Positions 7,713-16,352 of a stretch of 64,000 bases of DNA are shown one piece after another. The notes beneath the pieces are model-generated. The model saw only the letters and a program-made list of their open reading frames with translations. It was not told the origin of the DNA and did not search any database. Source of the DNA: Akkermansia sp. (GTDB lineage: Bacteria > Verrucomicrobiota > Verrucomicrobiia > Verrucomicrobiales > Akkermansiaceae); assembly GCA_030525455.1 (NCBI GenBank), contig JAUNER010000012.1, positions 1 to 64,000 on the forward strand, in the 5' to 3' direction. The translations under genes and the position numbers were made by a program. The stretch's first letter is position 1. Each line of letters opens with the position of its first letter.

Positions 7713-8564
7713 CTACTTCTCCTCACTCTCTGAGGGCAATATCATATCTAAGGATTCAGGCTTGTTATCCTTAATAATGTTCTGCATGAGTTGCTCCCAG
7801 TTCAAGTTATGCTGAACTTTCAATAAAGCTTGAGTAGGGTCCGGCATAGGCACGCCTAGATTTTCAACAGGATAAGCCTTAAATAGCTTTTCAGGGTTAA
7901 TTCGGTTATACTGTGTTTTTCCATACCCTGGCAAGCCCACTTCATTGGCAATTGATTCTATGATTTCAAAATGAAGATGTGCCAAGTAATTGCCATGTGA
8001 GGTACCAACTGTACCTAGCTTTTGACCTCGACCAATAATAGTCCCCAATGGTAAGCTTTCCACTTCCCTAAGATGAGCATAAAAACTCTGCACGAAACGA
8101 CCATCCGGTAAACGATGTAATAAAACCACCACGTTCCCCCATCCATCAGACACATTCCCGGCATATATCAACAAGCCTCGTGCCGTTGCTTTCACATCCA
8201 TCCCCTCATCTGTATTCTCACCGCCTATACCATTCCAATCCTGCCCTAAATGAATGCCGCCGCGTTTGGCATTGTTTACGCCCATTCCTTGAGCCACATA
8301 GGTAAATGCACCGTTTTCGTCCCCCATAGGGGCACTAAAAGCATCTGCCAACGGTGCTTTTGCTAAGTCTAAAGGACTCAATAGCATTAATCGAGCATCT
8401 AACGGCAAAGGAGCAGGCAATTGGACATCTTCATCATAGATATTCACCCTTTCGTATGTCATGGCTTCGGCATCATGCTCCGCTTTATACCACGCAAAAG
8501 CAGTTACCAACACACAGGCGAAAATCAATACACCAATGATGACTCTTGCAGTTATCTTATCCAT
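7713..8564 (-). CDS. M23 (LytM-type) metallopeptidase, membrane-anchored
   Basis: The 283-residue product has one N-terminal membrane segment (about residues 7-26) and a LytM/peptidase M23 domain. Zinc ligands are visible: His105 and Asp109 in HLGQD, His164 in YAHL, and His198 in the HLHFEI motif (His196-Leu-His198). Such enzymes cut peptidoglycan cross-links in the periplasm or activate amidases. It is the last gene of the minus-strand dapA-to-M23 run, 42 bp after the TIM-barrel isomerase gene. Confidence 0.88.
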   Translation of the reverse strand: MDKITARVIIGVLIFACVLVTAFAWYKAEHDAEAMTYERVNIYDEDVQLPAPLPLDARLMLLSPLDLAKAPLADAFSAPMGDENGAFTYVAQGMGVNNAKRGGIHLGQDWNGIGGENTDEGMDVKATARGLLIYAGNVSDGWGNVVVLLHRLPDGRFVQSFYAHLREVESLPLGTIIGRGQKLGTVGTSHGNYLAHLHFEIIESIANEVGLPGYGKTQYNRINPEKLFKAYPVENLGVPMPDPTQALLKVQHNLNWEQLMQNIIKDNKPESLDMILPSESEEK

Positions 8565-8606
8565 TTCTTATTTGCTTATTATAATTCAATCACAGGATAA
8601 TTCAAT

Positions 8607-9545
8607 CTACAAATGTGCCGTTGTATTTGGGAATTTCTCTATCCATGTTTGACGTGCTTCCTGAATTTCCTCAGCTTTTACGCGGCTAGATAATTCCCAA
8701 ACTAATGGGAGTTCCGGCGAAAAATATGGTAATAGTTTTGCAAATGGCACTTCTCCCGTAAACGGGCATTGATGGTCACGAGCAGGCCACTTCACATCAT
8801 TAACGTGCCCTCCAATAACAAAGGGGCTCATATCTGCTACAAATTGCTCATGGTTTGTTATCAGCAAATTATGTTTTCTGTGAATGTGACCGAAATCATG
8901 CCAATAGCCAATATAAGCATTCCCCTTATACTCATTCATAAGCAAACGCATTTCATCCTCTGATGGCATTTGCTCGTAATGACTACGCCCCTCAATACCC
9001 AGCTTGATGTTTAACTCCTCTGCCAGGGGCAGCAATTCATCTATCGCGGCACGCACATAGTCTAAATATTTTGTAGCCAACTTATTACGACGTCGCACAA
9101 ATTCACCTTTGATGTTGGCATATTCTAGTGTAGCTACTTTCCCCTCTCTAGCCAATTGCTGAAGTTTTGATGTATCTTTTCTTTTGGCAAGAGGTTCTAC
9201 ATTCCCCATGTGCAGGACAATGTATTTTGCCCCTAACTGCACCCCATGCTCCATGGATTTTTTTGTCAACTCAATGGCTTTTCGACGAACTTGCACCAAT
9301 TCCGCTGTAAATGGTCGGCAATCCGGAGCATCGCCAAAATCATCAATCGGTGCCGGGAAAAAATTATGCACCCCTGCCACCTTGATAAGACCGGCTTCCA
9401 CTCCGGCCATTATCCCCGGCAACATACTTAGTTTTAGACCATGAGAGAGTTCTACATACTCAAAACCCAAGTCGCGAATTTCCTCAAGCATCTCACGGCC
9501 TTCCGTGTGACGTGAAGAATTCCAGCATGTTGACAAAACTAGCAT
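8607..9545 (-). CDS. Sugar phosphate isomerase/epimerase family protein (TIM barrel)
   Basis: The 312-residue product has the layout of the xylose isomerase-like TIM barrel (AP-endonuclease 2 fold): LGFEYVELSHG near the start, KYIVLHMGN, LNIKLGIEGRSHYEQMP, GYWHDFGHIHRKH and IGGHVNDVKW, which provide the metal-binding Glu, His and Asp positions of this fold. The substrate cannot be read from sequence. Its ATG directly abuts the panB stop codon, so the two are translationally linked. Confidence 0.8.
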   Translation of the reverse strand: MLVLSTCWNSSRHTEGREMLEEIRDLGFEYVELSHGLKLSMLPGIMAGVEAGLIKVAGVHNFFPAPIDDFGDAPDCRPFTAELVQVRRKAIELTKKSMEHGVQLGAKYIVLHMGNVEPLAKRKDTSKLQQLAREGKVATLEYANIKGEFVRRRNKLATKYLDYVRAAIDELLPLAEELNIKLGIEGRSHYEQMPSEDEMRLLMNEYKGNAYIGYWHDFGHIHRKHNLLITNHEQFVADMSPFVIGGHVNDVKWPARDHQCPFTGEVPFAKLLPYFSPELPLVWELSSRVKAEEIQEARQTWIEKFPNTTAHL

Positions 9546-10352
9546 TTAGTCCTCCTTTTCAGCAGGATAAGTTACACTTCCCGGTTCTGTATAAGAATCT
9601 TTCATCCAGCTCTTAACTGCGGTAGTCATCACCTCTGCCACATTGGCACGTGGCTTTATAAACCCAGGCACAAACCACGGGAATGCTCCCACCAAATCGT
9701 GAATAACCACCACATCACCATCACAGGTGTGACTCCCTGCACCGATACCCAAGGTTGGGATGGGGGACGCTATCGTCAATCTCCGAGCTGTATCCGGACG
9801 CACCCCCTCTACAACCACGGCACAAACCCCGGCCTCAGCCACAGCCGCTACATCTGCCAGCAGGGCAAGGGCCTCCTCTTCGGTTTTTCCTTTGATTTTA
9901 TAACCTCCCTCTTCTTTTACACGCTGTGGCAATAATCCGATATGCCCAATGACCGGAATCCCGGCCTCTACAATGGCTTTGATTTTTTCCGCCTGCTCAG
10001 CCCCGCCTTCCAATTTTACAGCATCTGCCCCGACATCATATAACTGACGAGCTGTTTCCACAGCGGCTTCTACTGTATCGTATGTGTGAATAGGCATATC
10101 ACCTAGCACAAGAGCATTTTTTACACCTCTCGCCGTTGCCGCTACATGGTGAAGCATGTGTGCCATTGTCACGTGAGTCGTATCCGGAAAGCCCAGCATA
10201 ACCATCCCTACAGAATCACCGACAAGAATTATATCTACCCCGGCTTCATCCAGCAATCGCCCAGTGGGGTAGTCATACCCTGTCACCAAAGTAACATGCT
10301 TACTATGCTTGCAGGCACGTATGCGAGCGGCTTTTTCCTGTGATGTCTTCAT
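9546..10352 (-). CDS. panB: 3-methyl-2-oxobutanoate hydroxymethyltransferase
   Basis: PanB makes ketopantoate from 2-oxoisovalerate and 5,10-methylene-tetrahydrofolate, the first step of pantothenate and CoA synthesis. The 268-residue product has the family motifs LVTGYDYPTGRLLDEAGVD, VGDSVGMVMLGF, TARGVKNALVLGDMP and PVIGHIGLLPQ, and the usual length. It sits after folK (27 bp apart), which supplies the folate precursor; the substrate 2-oxoisovalerate comes from the IlvD pathway, and ilvD is also in this window. Confidence 0.95.
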   Translation of the reverse strand: MKTSQEKAARIRACKHSKHVTLVTGYDYPTGRLLDEAGVDIILVGDSVGMVMLGFPDTTHVTMAHMLHHVAATARGVKNALVLGDMPIHTYDTVEAAVETARQLYDVGADAVKLEGGAEQAEKIKAIVEAGIPVIGHIGLLPQRVKEEGGYKIKGKTEEEALALLADVAAVAEAGVCAVVVEGVRPDTARRLTIASPIPTLGIGAGSHTCDGDVVVIHDLVGAFPWFVPGFIKPRANVAEVMTTAVKSWMKDSYTEPGSVTYPAEKED

Positions 10353-10379
10353 ATTTCGTTAAATGGTTCTCTCTTGGCT

Positions 10380-10889
10380 TTACCAATTTGTTGATACACA
10401 TATCGGCTCAGGCTCATCAGTTTCTAACTCTGCCAAAAGTGTGGCAACGGATTTTACCTGCCCCGGTAAAATAAGCTCAGGCCGAATATCTGATAATGGC
10501 TTAAGCACAAACTTGCGTAAATGAGCCCGCGGATGTGGCAGAATCAAACGCGGTGGCGTATTAATAACAATATCGCCACAGTAAATAATATCTACATCTG
10601 CCGTGCGTGGTTCACATCGCACCCCGGACCGCACTCGCCCCAATGCTCGCTCTACCCCCTGACAATGCACCAGCAAATCCTCTACCGTCCCTGCCCAGGT
10701 AAATTCCACCACGGCATTCAGGTAATCATCTGACCCACTGGGGCAGCCCTGCGGTGCTGTCGCATACAAGGCAGATTGCAAAAATGGCTCATCAGACAAA
10801 GACATCTTTTTTAAGTAATCTCGAGCTTGCTCTATAAGCTTAGATTTGTCCCCGAGATTAGACCCTAGTGCTATACCGGCTCTGTTCAT
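10380..10889 (-). CDS. folK: 2-amino-4-hydroxy-6-hydroxymethyldihydropteridine pyrophosphokinase
   Basis: HPPK transfers pyrophosphate from ATP to 6-hydroxymethyl-dihydropterin in folate synthesis. The 169-residue product has the N-terminal ALGSNLGDK motif, the magnesium- and substrate-binding RTADVDIIYCGD motif, and LPHPRAHLRKFVLKPL. Length is normal for a stand-alone HPPK. It lies between dapB (85 bp upstream) and panB. Confidence 0.93.
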   Translation of the reverse strand: MNRAGIALGSNLGDKSKLIEQARDYLKKMSLSDEPFLQSALYATAPQGCPSGSDDYLNAVVEFTWAGTVEDLLVHCQGVERALGRVRSGVRCEPRTADVDIIYCGDIVINTPPRLILPHPRAHLRKFVLKPLSDIRPELILPGQVKSVATLLAELETDEPEPICVSTNW

Positions 10890-10974
10890 GTGTCTTTAGC
10901 TGCGAGCTTTTTATTACTTATTCCTAAGAGAAAGAGGGATTTTCACCCCCTTCCCCGTCAAAGAAATGAAAGTC

Positions 10975-11715
10975 CTAGATTGTTGAGAAGCCCAACACGT
11001 CTTCCATATTGTAAAGACCTGCTTGCTTTCCTTGTAACCATAAAGCGGCACGCACAGCCCCGCTGGCAAAAGTCATTCTGCTAGAGGCTTTGTGTGTTAG
11101 TTCCACTCTTTCACCATCGGTGGCAAACATGACTGTATGGTCGCCCACCACATCGCCACCGCGTAAGGCGTGCATCCCAATTTGTCGTTGTGGTCGTGCC
11201 CCTACCATACCCTCACGGCCATGAACTACATCATCTGTGTAGCTCATGCCTGTTTCTGCACATAGAATTTCTGCCAATGTGCGAGCTGTACCGGATGGGG
11301 CATCAATTTTATGATGATGGTGCATTTCTATCACTTCTATATCGCACGTATCACCTAAAATCTGAGCAGCCTTTCGTGTAAGCCAAAAAAGCGTATTTAC
11401 CCCAACAGAGAAGTTCGAGGCGTAGACAATAGGTATGCTCTTTGCCGCTTCTTGTATGAGGCGGCGTTCTTCATCCGTGTGCCCTGTGGTTCCTATAACC
11501 AAAGATTTTTGTGTTTTTACGGCTTCTGCCAATAATTCTGCCGTAAAGCTGTGGTGCGAAAAGTCGATGGCTACATCGCATTTCTCCAATACCGGAGCCA
11601 GCTCAATGCCTACATCATGCGTTGCACCTACGTTTGTTTCCGGATTCTGCGTTACAGCCTGCTGTACAGCCTGCCCCATGCGACCGGATATCCCTGTGAC
11701 TAAAACGGATAACAT
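10975..11715 (-). CDS. dapB: 4-hydroxy-tetrahydrodipicolinate reductase
   Basis: DapB reduces the DapA product with NAD(P)H towards meso-diaminopimelate and lysine. The 246-residue product has the nucleotide-binding VTGISGRMGQAV at the start, VIGTTGHTDEE, the substrate loop EMHHHHKIDAPSGTA and the C-terminal GAVRAALWL. It is 19 bp downstream of dapA on the same strand, so the two are almost certainly co-transcribed. meso-DAP feeds MurE, present in the dcw cluster of this window. Confidence 0.95.
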   Translation of the reverse strand: MLSVLVTGISGRMGQAVQQAVTQNPETNVGATHDVGIELAPVLEKCDVAIDFSHHSFTAELLAEAVKTQKSLVIGTTGHTDEERRLIQEAAKSIPIVYASNFSVGVNTLFWLTRKAAQILGDTCDIEVIEMHHHHKIDAPSGTARTLAEILCAETGMSYTDDVVHGREGMVGARPQRQIGMHALRGGDVVGDHTVMFATDGERVELTHKASSRMTFASGAVRAALWLQGKQAGLYNMEDVLGFSTI

Positions 11716-11734
11716 AATCTCTCTTCTTCTTTCG

Positions 11735-12616
11735 TTACAGGATAGAAAAACTCTTTAGCAATGCTTCGAGCTTTGGCTTCTTTTCTTCTGCAAGCGGTAC
11801 TAATGGTAATCGCACACAGTCTTGGATGTCGCCTCTCATGGCGAGGGCAGCCTTAATCGGTACCGGGTTTGTATCCAGACTCATCAGCCCTTTCATGAGC
11901 GGATAGTATTTCTTCTGCAAGCGGAGCATTTCTGCCATGTCTTGGTTAAGCCCGGCTTGCACCAATTCATTCATAATTCCCGGCACCAAGTTTGATGTTA
12001 CAGATACCAAACCTACGGCACCACATGACATAAAGGGCACGGTCAACCCATCATCACCACAGAGTATGGTAAAATCTTCCGGCACTACCTGCATCAACTG
12101 ATTCACGCGGTCTACACTGCCACCGGCTTCTTTCACACAAATGATATTCGGGCAATCTTTTGCCAGTCGGGCGATGGTCTCTACTCCAATTTCTATACCA
12201 CAACGACCAGGGATGCTGTAAAGCATAATGGGCAATTTAGTGGCATCGGCTATGGCTTTGAAGTGGGCATATACCCCCGCCTGTGAGGGTTTGTTGTAAT
12301 ATGGGCATACTTGCAAAGTCCCATCCACCCCGGCTTCTTCTGCTTCCAATGTCATGTGGATGGCTTCTGCCGTCGAGTTGGCTCCCGTTCCGGCTATCAC
12401 TTGTATGCGACCGGCAGCAAATTTTACAGCCAGTCTTATCACCAATAAATGTTCATTCACATCCAGGGTCGGCGATTCCCCCGTTGTCCCTACTGCCACC
12501 ACACCTGTCACCCCAGCAGCCACCTGATCTTCAATCAATTTCTCAAACGCATCTTCATCAATTCTCCCATTGACAAATGGCGTCACTATTGCTGTGTATA
12601 GACCTTGAAACTTCAT
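11735..12616 (-). CDS. dapA: 4-hydroxy-tetrahydrodipicolinate synthase
   Basis: DapA condenses pyruvate with aspartate semialdehyde through a Schiff-base lysine. The start at 12616 gives 293 residues beginning MKFQGLYTAIVTPFVNG, the normal family N-terminus; the upstream start at 12655 adds 13 atypical residues. Motifs are GTTGESPTL, the catalytic Tyr in LYSIPGRCG and the Schiff-base Lys in IICVKEAGG. It heads the probable operon dapA-dapB-folK-panB-isomerase-M23. Confidence 0.95.
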   Translation of the reverse strand: MKFQGLYTAIVTPFVNGRIDEDAFEKLIEDQVAAGVTGVVAVGTTGESPTLDVNEHLLVIRLAVKFAAGRIQVIAGTGANSTAEAIHMTLEAEEAGVDGTLQVCPYYNKPSQAGVYAHFKAIADATKLPIMLYSIPGRCGIEIGVETIARLAKDCPNIICVKEAGGSVDRVNQLMQVVPEDFTILCGDDGLTVPFMSCGAVGLVSVTSNLVPGIMNELVQAGLNQDMAEMLRLQKKYYPLMKGLMSLDTNPVPIKAALAMRGDIQDCVRLPLVPLAEEKKPKLEALLKSFSIL

Positions 12617-12734
12617 AATCTTTCTAACAGTTTCTACTAGCACATTTACCCCCATTTGTCACGAATGAATACTGACTTCCACCCACTTTCTTACACCGCC
12701 TATTCTTCATCTTCCCCCCATCCCTCTCCCCTCC

Positions 12735-13217
12735 CTATTTCGTGTAGTCTATCATCTTTATACAGTTCCCCTTTTCGTCGTAATAGGTTTCTTTGGTTTT
12801 CTGACCTTGAGTATCGTATTCGTAGCGTATTTCGGAAAAACCATATTTACACAAACATGAATTACCATCTAATTCTAGACATATAACTTTCACCATGTTC
12901 CCCCATTCATCATATTCCCATTTCACCCCAGCAAAACTATCCTTATTAGGTAAATTCATCCACTGTGAGCAGAGTACAATCATATACTCAGACACAGCCA
13001 ACGCCTTTGAAATAGCCTGCCGAAGCTCCTGTGGCGGCAAATCGGTAGCATCACGAAAGATATTCCCCAAGCGTTTCGGGCGGTCAGGGTACTGCTTGCA
13101 CAACTTCACGGGCAAACGAAACTTCTCCAAAAACTATTGCAAAGCAACAGCCTGTGCTTCATCCTGATGCCGATAACTAATAAAAGCCTTGTACTTATAA
13201 ACTCTGGGGGCAGTCAT
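12735..13217 (-). pseudogene. TIR-domain gene, broken by an in-frame stop and truncated
   Basis: From the ATG at 13217 the frame reads MTAPRVYKYKAFISYRHQDE, the start of a bacterial TIR domain, and then hits a TAG at 13134-13136. The same frame continues without a shift through LEKFRLPVKL, the RDATDLPPQELRQAI motif and SEYMIVLCS, all typical of TIR domains found in NADase-type conflict proteins. After VLCS the expected S-x-W-V-x-E helix is missing and a YD-like tail (YEYDTQGQKTKE) follows, suggesting an internal deletion. It is on the same strand and directly downstream of the RyR/RCK gene. Read-through or a sequencing error at the TAG would be the alternatives. Confidence 0.8.
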
Positions 13218-13251
13218 AAAAGTTGAATTGCGGAAAAATGTAATGTACAGA

Positions 13252-15567
13252 TTATTTTTGCTTATTAAGAGAAGGGCTATAAGCCTCATCGGCTAATTTC
13301 TGAATCTTCGACAAAAGACAAATAGCCCGCCCCATATTGATAGAATTCCAGTAAAAACCCCGGAATCCGATTTCTTCTTTTTTCCGGCAAATTTCTTCCC
13401 ATTTACAAATTCCATAATGAGCGAAACGTTCTTTTTTCCAATCATTACGCTTTTCAACATATTCAGCGGAACTTATCTCTACCGGAGTCAATGTACGAAA
13501 GCCGTTGAGAAGTCTTTCTACACACCAGCGATTATGTTCCATTCTACCGAAATCTTCGGCAAATTCGTCTTTATAGACATTATCTACACTCACTTCGAGA
13601 CCTAGCAGACCACTTCTCTTTTTATATACAGAAGACATAGCCGCATAGCGATTAGAAATACGTTCCCAAGGTTGCATAGAGTCCCATTTGGTATACATCT
13701 CTTTAATAAGCTGTGGATTAGAAATCCGTGCTTCCAAGCTTTCCCAGTTCTGTTTGCCATCACAAGCCGGGTCATAAATCGTCCACACATACGGAGCTAA
13801 TTTATCAAAATCAGATTCAGCCCCAATCTCTTCATTGAGCATCCCGAAGGGACGCACATTGGAATAATTAGGGGCTTTCTTAGACTGCTGGCCCAGCAAA
13901 TTCAGCAAACCCTCACCGACCTCTTGTTGAACAAGGATAGACACATTTTCGCGATTATACAATTCATGGGGCAAACTAAGAGCGACAGACAAGGCATAAC
14001 GAGCATCCGGCAAACAAACAGCCACCGTCAAGCAAACATCTTTTTCCTTAGCAAAAGACCCCAATAATTCACGGACATCGTTGCTCTCCACATTCCCCTG
14101 TACGAAATGAAACTCCGTATCGAGCCAAGCCGATTTAGCATTTCTTTCACTAAACTTCGATGGCCAGCCTCCGAAAGGAGTATCTCTATACTCCCTATAC
14201 GTGTGATAAACTTCATTAAACAAATTTTGGTTAAGATTAACAAACTTATACATCTCTTGCCGAGCGTTTAAGTCAATCATCGTGATGCGAGTACGCTTTT
14301 TATCAGAATTGGGGAAGTGCAAATGCATCGCTGCTTCTGTAACCAAACTCATGCCCATACGAGACATCCCAATCACCACCAAATGGACAAATTTCTCTGA
14401 ATTAACCCCAATGCCTTTCCCATCCACTTTAGGATAAGCTGTAAGATTTTTACTATTACGAAGCCCCAAAACAAGCTCTGCCCAATGCTTATAGAAACAA
14501 ACAGGTTCTACATCTAAACGAGCTAACTTTGTTTCTTTAATAAACCCTTGGAATAAACTATAAGTATGATAACGCTCTAGATATATTTTACATTTTTTTA
14601 CCTTGCAATCGACCATTTCCAAACTCTTATTTATATAGGCTAGAGACTCGATATTACGATCATCTAGGTCAACTTCCTTACTATCGCCCATTAAAAAAAT
14701 CTCTGCACAAGCAGGCAAACAAAGTTGCTGCAAATCCTCTTTATTTGTACGATTCCCATGAACCAAGACAATTCTTTTTAACGTCCAATCCGGTAAATGG
14801 GCACTCAATCGTTTACGCAACTCAGGGATAGATTCAGCCGTTAAAATGACAATTTGAGAATGCCGCTGAATTTTTTCGATACAAGTTTCAAACAATTCTA
14901 TCGTCCCCTCTCTCATCCGAGCAAACCAATGGCGCTCTTTCAATGAATTTGTAGTATTCCTAACATCTAAAAGTTTTTCTATCAACGGAATCAAAGAACT
15001 ACCACTCCCAATAATCACATAATGATTATCTAACTTACTATAAAGTTCCTCACCATGAGAAATAGATTGCATTTTATTTTGCAACATACTCACGAACATG
15101 GATACCGTAAAACCGGAAAAAACCAGATACCCAAACAAAGAAACCAACACATAAAAAACACCGGAAGAATCAATATCTGCTTTGGGTGATTCCCCGGCAA
15201 TAGCACTAAAAAATGCATTTGTTAAAGGATTTGCACATTTATCTTCTTCTGCGTTTATTACATCCGTCCTTCTTTCTTTTGGGGTATTTTCAACTTGTTC
15301 AATAAGAACATCATCAGGCTGATGAATAGCAATATCTGCAAATCTCAATAAAACTGCCGGAACAACAATTACAATAGCACAAGCAAAAACAATAAACCAA
15401 CACCTCATGTGGGCTATCTGCTGGTGCAACCACAAACGCTTTCTATCTCTGCCCCACCGAAAAAGCAAACTCAGCAAAAATACGAGAATCCCAACAAAAA
15501 AACAGCAAAGTAAACAAGATGCCAGCACCTTACCATGCAACACAATAGTATCAAATGCTAAGAACAT
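13252..15567 (-). CDS. Membrane protein with two RCK/TrkA-N-like domains and a RyR-like C-terminus
   Basis: The 771-residue product has three membrane segments at about 12-37, 56-76 and 138-160, with a soluble segment between the second and third. A first Rossmann-like domain starts at 181 (NHYVIIGSGSSLIPLIEKLL) and a second at 394 (VHLVVIGMSRMGMSLV), each with the beta-G-x-G layout of TrkA-N/RCK nucleotide sensors. The C-terminus (about 676-735) holds MEHNRWCVERLLNGFR and a later HYGICKWEEI, a RyR-type signature. The two-RCK layout recalls CASTOR/POLLUX-like channels, but I see no K+ selectivity filter. It may be a nucleotide-gated membrane effector. Operon with the 95-residue RyR gene 21 bp upstream. 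Confidence 0.78.
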   Translation of the reverse strand: MFLAFDTIVLHGKVLASCLLCCFFVGILVFLLSLLFRWGRDRKRLWLHQQIAHMRCWFIVFACAIVIVVPAVLLRFADIAIHQPDDVLIEQVENTPKERRTDVINAEEDKCANPLTNAFFSAIAGESPKADIDSSGVFYVLVSLFGYLVFSGFTVSMFVSMLQNKMQSISHGEELYSKLDNHYVIIGSGSSLIPLIEKLLDVRNTTNSLKERHWFARMREGTIELFETCIEKIQRHSQIVILTAESIPELRKRLSAHLPDWTLKRIVLVHGNRTNKEDLQQLCLPACAEIFLMGDSKEVDLDDRNIESLAYINKSLEMVDCKVKKCKIYLERYHTYSLFQGFIKETKLARLDVEPVCFYKHWAELVLGLRNSKNLTAYPKVDGKGIGVNSEKFVHLVVIGMSRMGMSLVTEAAMHLHFPNSDKKRTRITMIDLNARQEMYKFVNLNQNLFNEVYHTYREYRDTPFGGWPSKFSERNAKSAWLDTEFHFVQGNVESNDVRELLGSFAKEKDVCLTVAVCLPDARYALSVALSLPHELYNRENVSILVQQEVGEGLLNLLGQQSKKAPNYSNVRPFGMLNEEIGAESDFDKLAPYVWTIYDPACDGKQNWESLEARISNPQLIKEMYTKWDSMQPWERISNRYAAMSSVYKKRSGLLGLEVSVDNVYKDEFAEDFGRMEHNRWCVERLLNGFRTLTPVEISSAEYVEKRNDWKKERFAHYGICKWEEICRKKEEIGFRGFYWNSINMGRAICLLSKIQKLADEAYSPSLNKQK

Positions 15568-15588
15568 GGAGAGAGAAGAAACGTAAAA

Positions 15589-15876
15589 TTACTGATTTGC
15601 TTTAATATCGTAGCCTAGGTGTTTAATGTAGCGAAGAGTTTCTAAAGCGGCATTTCGGTCATATTGCTTTTCAGAATCCGGCAACTCAGAATAAGGCACT
15701 AAACAAGGATGCTGCTTTAGTTCATCATTGCGACTTGGGCCATAAGTCCATCCCTCTTTCATGCGTCCCAGAGCCCAAATATCATGAGCTCGCTCCGCAA
15801 GCTTCTCTGTAAGAGCCAAAATCTCCGGAGATAACTCCACAGCGTCTAGATCATCTATATGCGGTTCGTACTTCAT
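15589..15876 (-). CDS. Stand-alone RyR-domain protein
   Basis: The 95-residue product is nearly all one RyR (ryanodine receptor repeat) domain. The signature residues are in order: LSPEILALTEKLAERAHDIW, then a WTYGPSRND motif, HPCLVPYSELPDSEKQYDR and ALETLRYIKHLGYDI. In animal ryanodine receptors this domain occurs in tandem; in bacteria it is found as single domains, often beside nucleotide-signalling or conflict genes. It starts the minus-strand cassette and is 21 bp from the large RyR/RCK gene. The ligand is unknown. Confidence 0.88.
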   Translation of the reverse strand: MKYEPHIDDLDAVELSPEILALTEKLAERAHDIWALGRMKEGWTYGPSRNDELKQHPCLVPYSELPDSEKQYDRNAALETLRYIKHLGYDIKANQ

Positions 15877-15973
15877 TCAAAAGATTTTTCGATTATTAAG
15901 TATCATATTCAATCTACTGCTCTAGACAATAAAAAAATCAGCACTGTGCAACATACTCAGAGATGTCTCACAT

Positions 15974-16082
15974 TCACCGCCGGTTTAGAAGTAGAGTTTT
16001 TGGACTAAAGTCCACTGGTCCGAGGAGCTGTGTTTGTTACCGCCGGTTAGCCTTACTGCTACGAGCAGGAGTTCGTAGCCCC
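15974..16082 (+). repeat. Dispersed hairpin repeat, copy A
   Basis: This copy starts with ACCGCCGGT, contains the perfect hairpin GGACT-AA-AGTCC at 16002-16013, then TGGTCCG, a variable spacer, a second CCGCCGGTTAGCC box, and ACTGCTACGAGCAGG. The last part folds as CTACGAGC-AGGA-GTTCGTAG (16059-16078), 8 bp with one G-T wobble. Two related copies lie at 57936-58030 and 58120-58214. There is no coding potential. It looks like a REP/MITE-type intergenic element. Confidence 0.75.
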
Positions 16083-16270
16083 CTGGCAAGCATTAAGCAC
16101 ATATAGAAAATGACAGCATTAGAAATGTTGCACTTCATCTTTATTTGCTAGGTATTTATTATGAGACAGCATTGTGTTATTTTTTTCATAAGATGGGGAT
16201 TTCTAGGGGAAGTAAAAGTCAACTATTCTAAATAAATTGTTATTTTCCAATATTTACCGAAACAGCAGTA

Positions 16271-16299
16271 TTGACACAGCAGCTCTAATACTACATACT
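16271..16299 (+). promoter_or_regulatory. Predicted sigma70-type promoter of the PEP-CTERM gene
   Basis: A perfect TTGACA at 16271-16276 is followed after 17 bp by CATACT at 16294-16299 (4 of 6 matches to TATAAT). It is 54 bp upstream of the PEP-CTERM gene start, in AT-rich DNA. Confidence 0.5.
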
Positions 16300-16352
16300 T
16301 TTAAAGTGAGAAGCGTATTTTTAGTATTTCTCTTAAACAAAAAGACTATAAA

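Larger units (their letters stand above)
15877..16352. other. Divergent intergenic region with one dispersed repeat and a promoter
   Basis: The 476 bp between the RyR cassette (-) and the PEP-CTERM gene (+) contain no gene I can support. They hold one copy of the dispersed hairpin repeat (15974-16082) and, towards the PEP-CTERM gene, AT-rich sequence with a sigma70-like promoter (16271-16299). Confidence 0.7.

Noticed and set aside
12617..12734. Lysine riboswitch upstream of dapA
   Set aside because: The leader is short, pyrimidine-rich on the plus strand and shows none of the conserved helices of an L-box.
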